A stretch of 6,972 bases of DNA from Prevotella sp. UBA6387 (GTDB lineage: Bacteria; Bacteroidota; Bacteroidia; Bacteroidales; Bacteroidaceae). How positions within the stretch are numbered: the stretch's first letter is position 1; each line of letters begins with the position of its first letter. Below, in pieces: positions 6,293-6,972 of the stretch. The position numbers were made by a program, and so were the translations under genes. The stretch is from the NCBI GenBank assembly GCA_002437565.1, contig DJQL01000094.1, positions 8,344 through 15,315 of the forward strand. The letters run 5' to 3'. The notes beneath the pieces are model-generated. The model was not told the DNA's origin. It ran no database searches and saw nothing but the letters and a program-made list of their open reading frames with translations.

Positions 6293-6823
6293 TCAAAGAA
6301 TCAACGCCTTCAGTTGCTCTATGCTGTCCACCACCTTGATGTAATCAGTCCAATGACCCCGCATGAAGCCGCGCCGCTGCATGTCGTCGAGCATATCGAT
6401 TGTCTTGTCCCAGAAACCTTCAACATTATAGAGTATCGCCATCTTGCAATGATACCCTATGTTGTGCGACGCGGCCACGGTAAACACCTCGTCGAGCGTG
6501 CCTATGCCGCCCGGCAGGGCCACGCACACGTCGGCTTGCGCGAGCATGAGGTCCTTGCGGTCGGAGAGGTTGTCGCACGGTATCTCCACGTCGAGGCAGT
6601 CGGGGCGCTGGCCACTGTTCGCGAGTATCTGGGGTATGATACCTATTATCTGCCCACCGCCATTGTGTACGGCCTCGCCCACACACCGCATGAGCCCACG
6701 ATTCTGGCCACCATAAACGAGAGTGTGGCCACTCTCCGCTATCCAGCTGCCAAGCTCCTCGGCGGCCTTGAAATAAGCCGGTGCTATGGAGTCGTTGGCA
6801 GAACAAAACACTGCTATCTTCAT
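6293..6823 (-). CDS. LOG-family nucleotide phosphoribohydrolase (TIGR00730-type)
   Basis: Using the ATG at 6823 this is a 176-residue cytosolic Rossmann-fold protein, slightly shorter than typical LOG proteins (about 180-200). LOG enzymes split the N-glycosidic bond of nucleoside 5'-monophosphates, including cytokinin nucleotides, releasing base and ribose 5-phosphate. The diagnostic PGGIGTLDE motif (104-112) carries the catalytic Glu112, and SDRKDLM (87-93) supplies the conserved Arg89-Lys90. The first glycine loop reads YGGQNRGLMR (37-46) instead of the usual YGGGxxGLMG. A longer reading frame extends 14 codons upstream to 6865, but MKIAVFCSAND is the standard family start and the promoter box at 6844-6851 lies inside the extension, so the longer start is rejected. 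The leader is A-rich (AAAGAAAAAATG) and has no Shine-Dalgarno sequence. It is probably a single-gene unit; its bacterial physiological role is not well defined. Confidence 0.92.
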   Translation of the reverse strand: MKIAVFCSANDSIAPAYFKAAEELGSWIAESGHTLVYGGQNRGLMRCVGEAVHNGGGQIIGIIPQILANSGQRPDCLDVEIPCDNLSDRKDLMLAQADVCVALPGGIGTLDEVFTVAASHNIGYHCKMAILYNVEGFWDKTIDMLDDMQRRGFMRGHWTDYIKVVDSIEQLKALIL

Positions 6824-6843
6824 TTTTTCTTTATTTCGTTCGG

Positions 6844-6851
6844 CAAAGATA
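6844..6851 (-). promoter_or_regulatory. Bacteroides-type -7 promoter box (TATCTTTG) for the LOG gene
   Basis: On the minus strand TATCTTTG fits TAnnTTTG and lies 20 nt before the chosen LOG start codon, giving a leader of about 15 nt. No convincing -33 TTTG is seen at the expected distance. It decides the LOG start codon, because the longer frame would begin upstream of the promoter. Confidence 0.75.
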
Positions 6852-6895
6852 ACAATAATTATCATATTTTTGTCGCTTAATCTCTTATTTTACAG

Positions 6896-6903
6896 TAACT
6901 TTG
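6896..6903 (+). promoter_or_regulatory. Bacteroides-type -7 promoter box (TAACTTTG) for the DEAD-box helicase gene
   Basis: TAACTTTG on the plus strand fits TAnnTTTG and lies 31 nt before the helicase start. A TTTTTG at 6867-6872 could serve as the -33 element, though the 23-nt spacing is slightly long. It is divergent from the LOG promoter, and the two -7 boxes are only 44 nt apart, so the upstream regions overlap. Confidence 0.75.
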
Positions 6904-6918
6904 CATATTATTTATTTT

Positions 6919-6930
6919 ATATAGCTATAT
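6919..6930. repeat. 12-bp AT-rich palindrome in the helicase leader
   Basis: ATATAGCTATAT is a perfect palindrome between the -7 box and the start codon of the helicase. Such a site could bind a dimeric regulator, or it may simply reflect the very AT-rich leader. Confidence 0.3.
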
Positions 6931-6934
6931 TTTT

Positions 6935-6972
6935 TTGAAGACATTTGAAGAATTGGGCGTGAGCGAGCCTAT
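6935..6972 (+). CDS. DEAD/DEAH-box RNA helicase, first 12 codons only
   Basis: Only the first 12 codons are present before the window ends. Reading from TTG at 6935 gives (M)KTFEELGVSEP, which matches the characteristic N-terminus of Bacteroidota DEAD-box RNA helicases (the Q-motif region follows a few residues later). These enzymes unwind RNA during ribosome assembly and mRNA turnover, and often help growth in the cold. No in-frame ATG exists between the promoter box and this point, so TTG is the likely start. The leader is almost pure A/T and has no Shine-Dalgarno sequence. The identification rests on this short stretch and on the correctly placed promoter. Confidence 0.65.
   Translation, partial: MKTFEELGVSEP

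Noticed and set aside
6824..6865. A 14-codon N-terminal extension of the LOG gene (start at 6865)
   Set aside because: The extension contains the promoter box at 6844-6851, and MKIAVFCSAND is the family's usual start.
1..6972. CRISPR array, tRNA/rRNA, insertion sequence or phage island
   Set aside because: No regularly spaced repeats, tRNA-like folds, transposase motifs or flanking direct repeats were seen. The genes are ordinary chromosomal families.

Overview
The window looks like chromosomal DNA from a Bacteroidota bacterium, most likely the Prevotella/Bacteroides group. Three gene starts carry the Bacteroides-type -7 box TAnnTTTG. Most starts lack a Shine-Dalgarno sequence. The gene families also fit: an S46 dipeptidyl-peptidase, a NigD-like lipoprotein with an acidic Cys-Asp-Asp-Asp-Asp N-terminus, and an ECF sigma factor paired with a membrane-anchored protein ending in an outer-membrane beta-barrel. 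The genus is an inference. All genes lie on the minus strand except the first codons of a DEAD-box helicase at the right edge.

In the direction of minus-strand transcription, right to left: (1) At 6823-6293 a LOG-family phosphoribohydrolase has its own promoter. It diverges from a plus-strand DEAD-box RNA helicase that begins at 6935 and runs off the window. (2) At 6199-3697 three genes form a cassette joined by two ATGA stop/start overlaps: a NigD-like lipoprotein, an ECF sigma factor, and a 419-residue protein with an anti-sigma-like cytoplasmic N-terminus, one inner-membrane helix, a periplasmic linker and a C-terminal beta-barrel. A long hairpin at 3667-3628 ends this unit. (3) At 3593 a second unit begins from a promoter almost touching the start codon: a fused SpmA-SpmB-type membrane protein, then 21 nt later an oligosaccharide flippase-like protein, then 54 nt later an S46 dipeptidyl-peptidase that leaves the window at its left edge.

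The sigma cassette is the most interesting part. It looks like a self-contained envelope-sensing circuit. The lipoprotein is probably on the outer membrane, the sigma factor is in the cytoplasm, and one protein may physically link the inner and outer membranes. The SpmAB/flippase/peptidase group is a plausible envelope transport and peptide-utilisation operon, but nothing in the sequence proves that the three proteins work together. I saw no tRNA, rRNA, CRISPR array, insertion sequence, attachment site or sign of horizontal transfer. The window is densely coding and has no gene-free stretch longer than about 110 bases.
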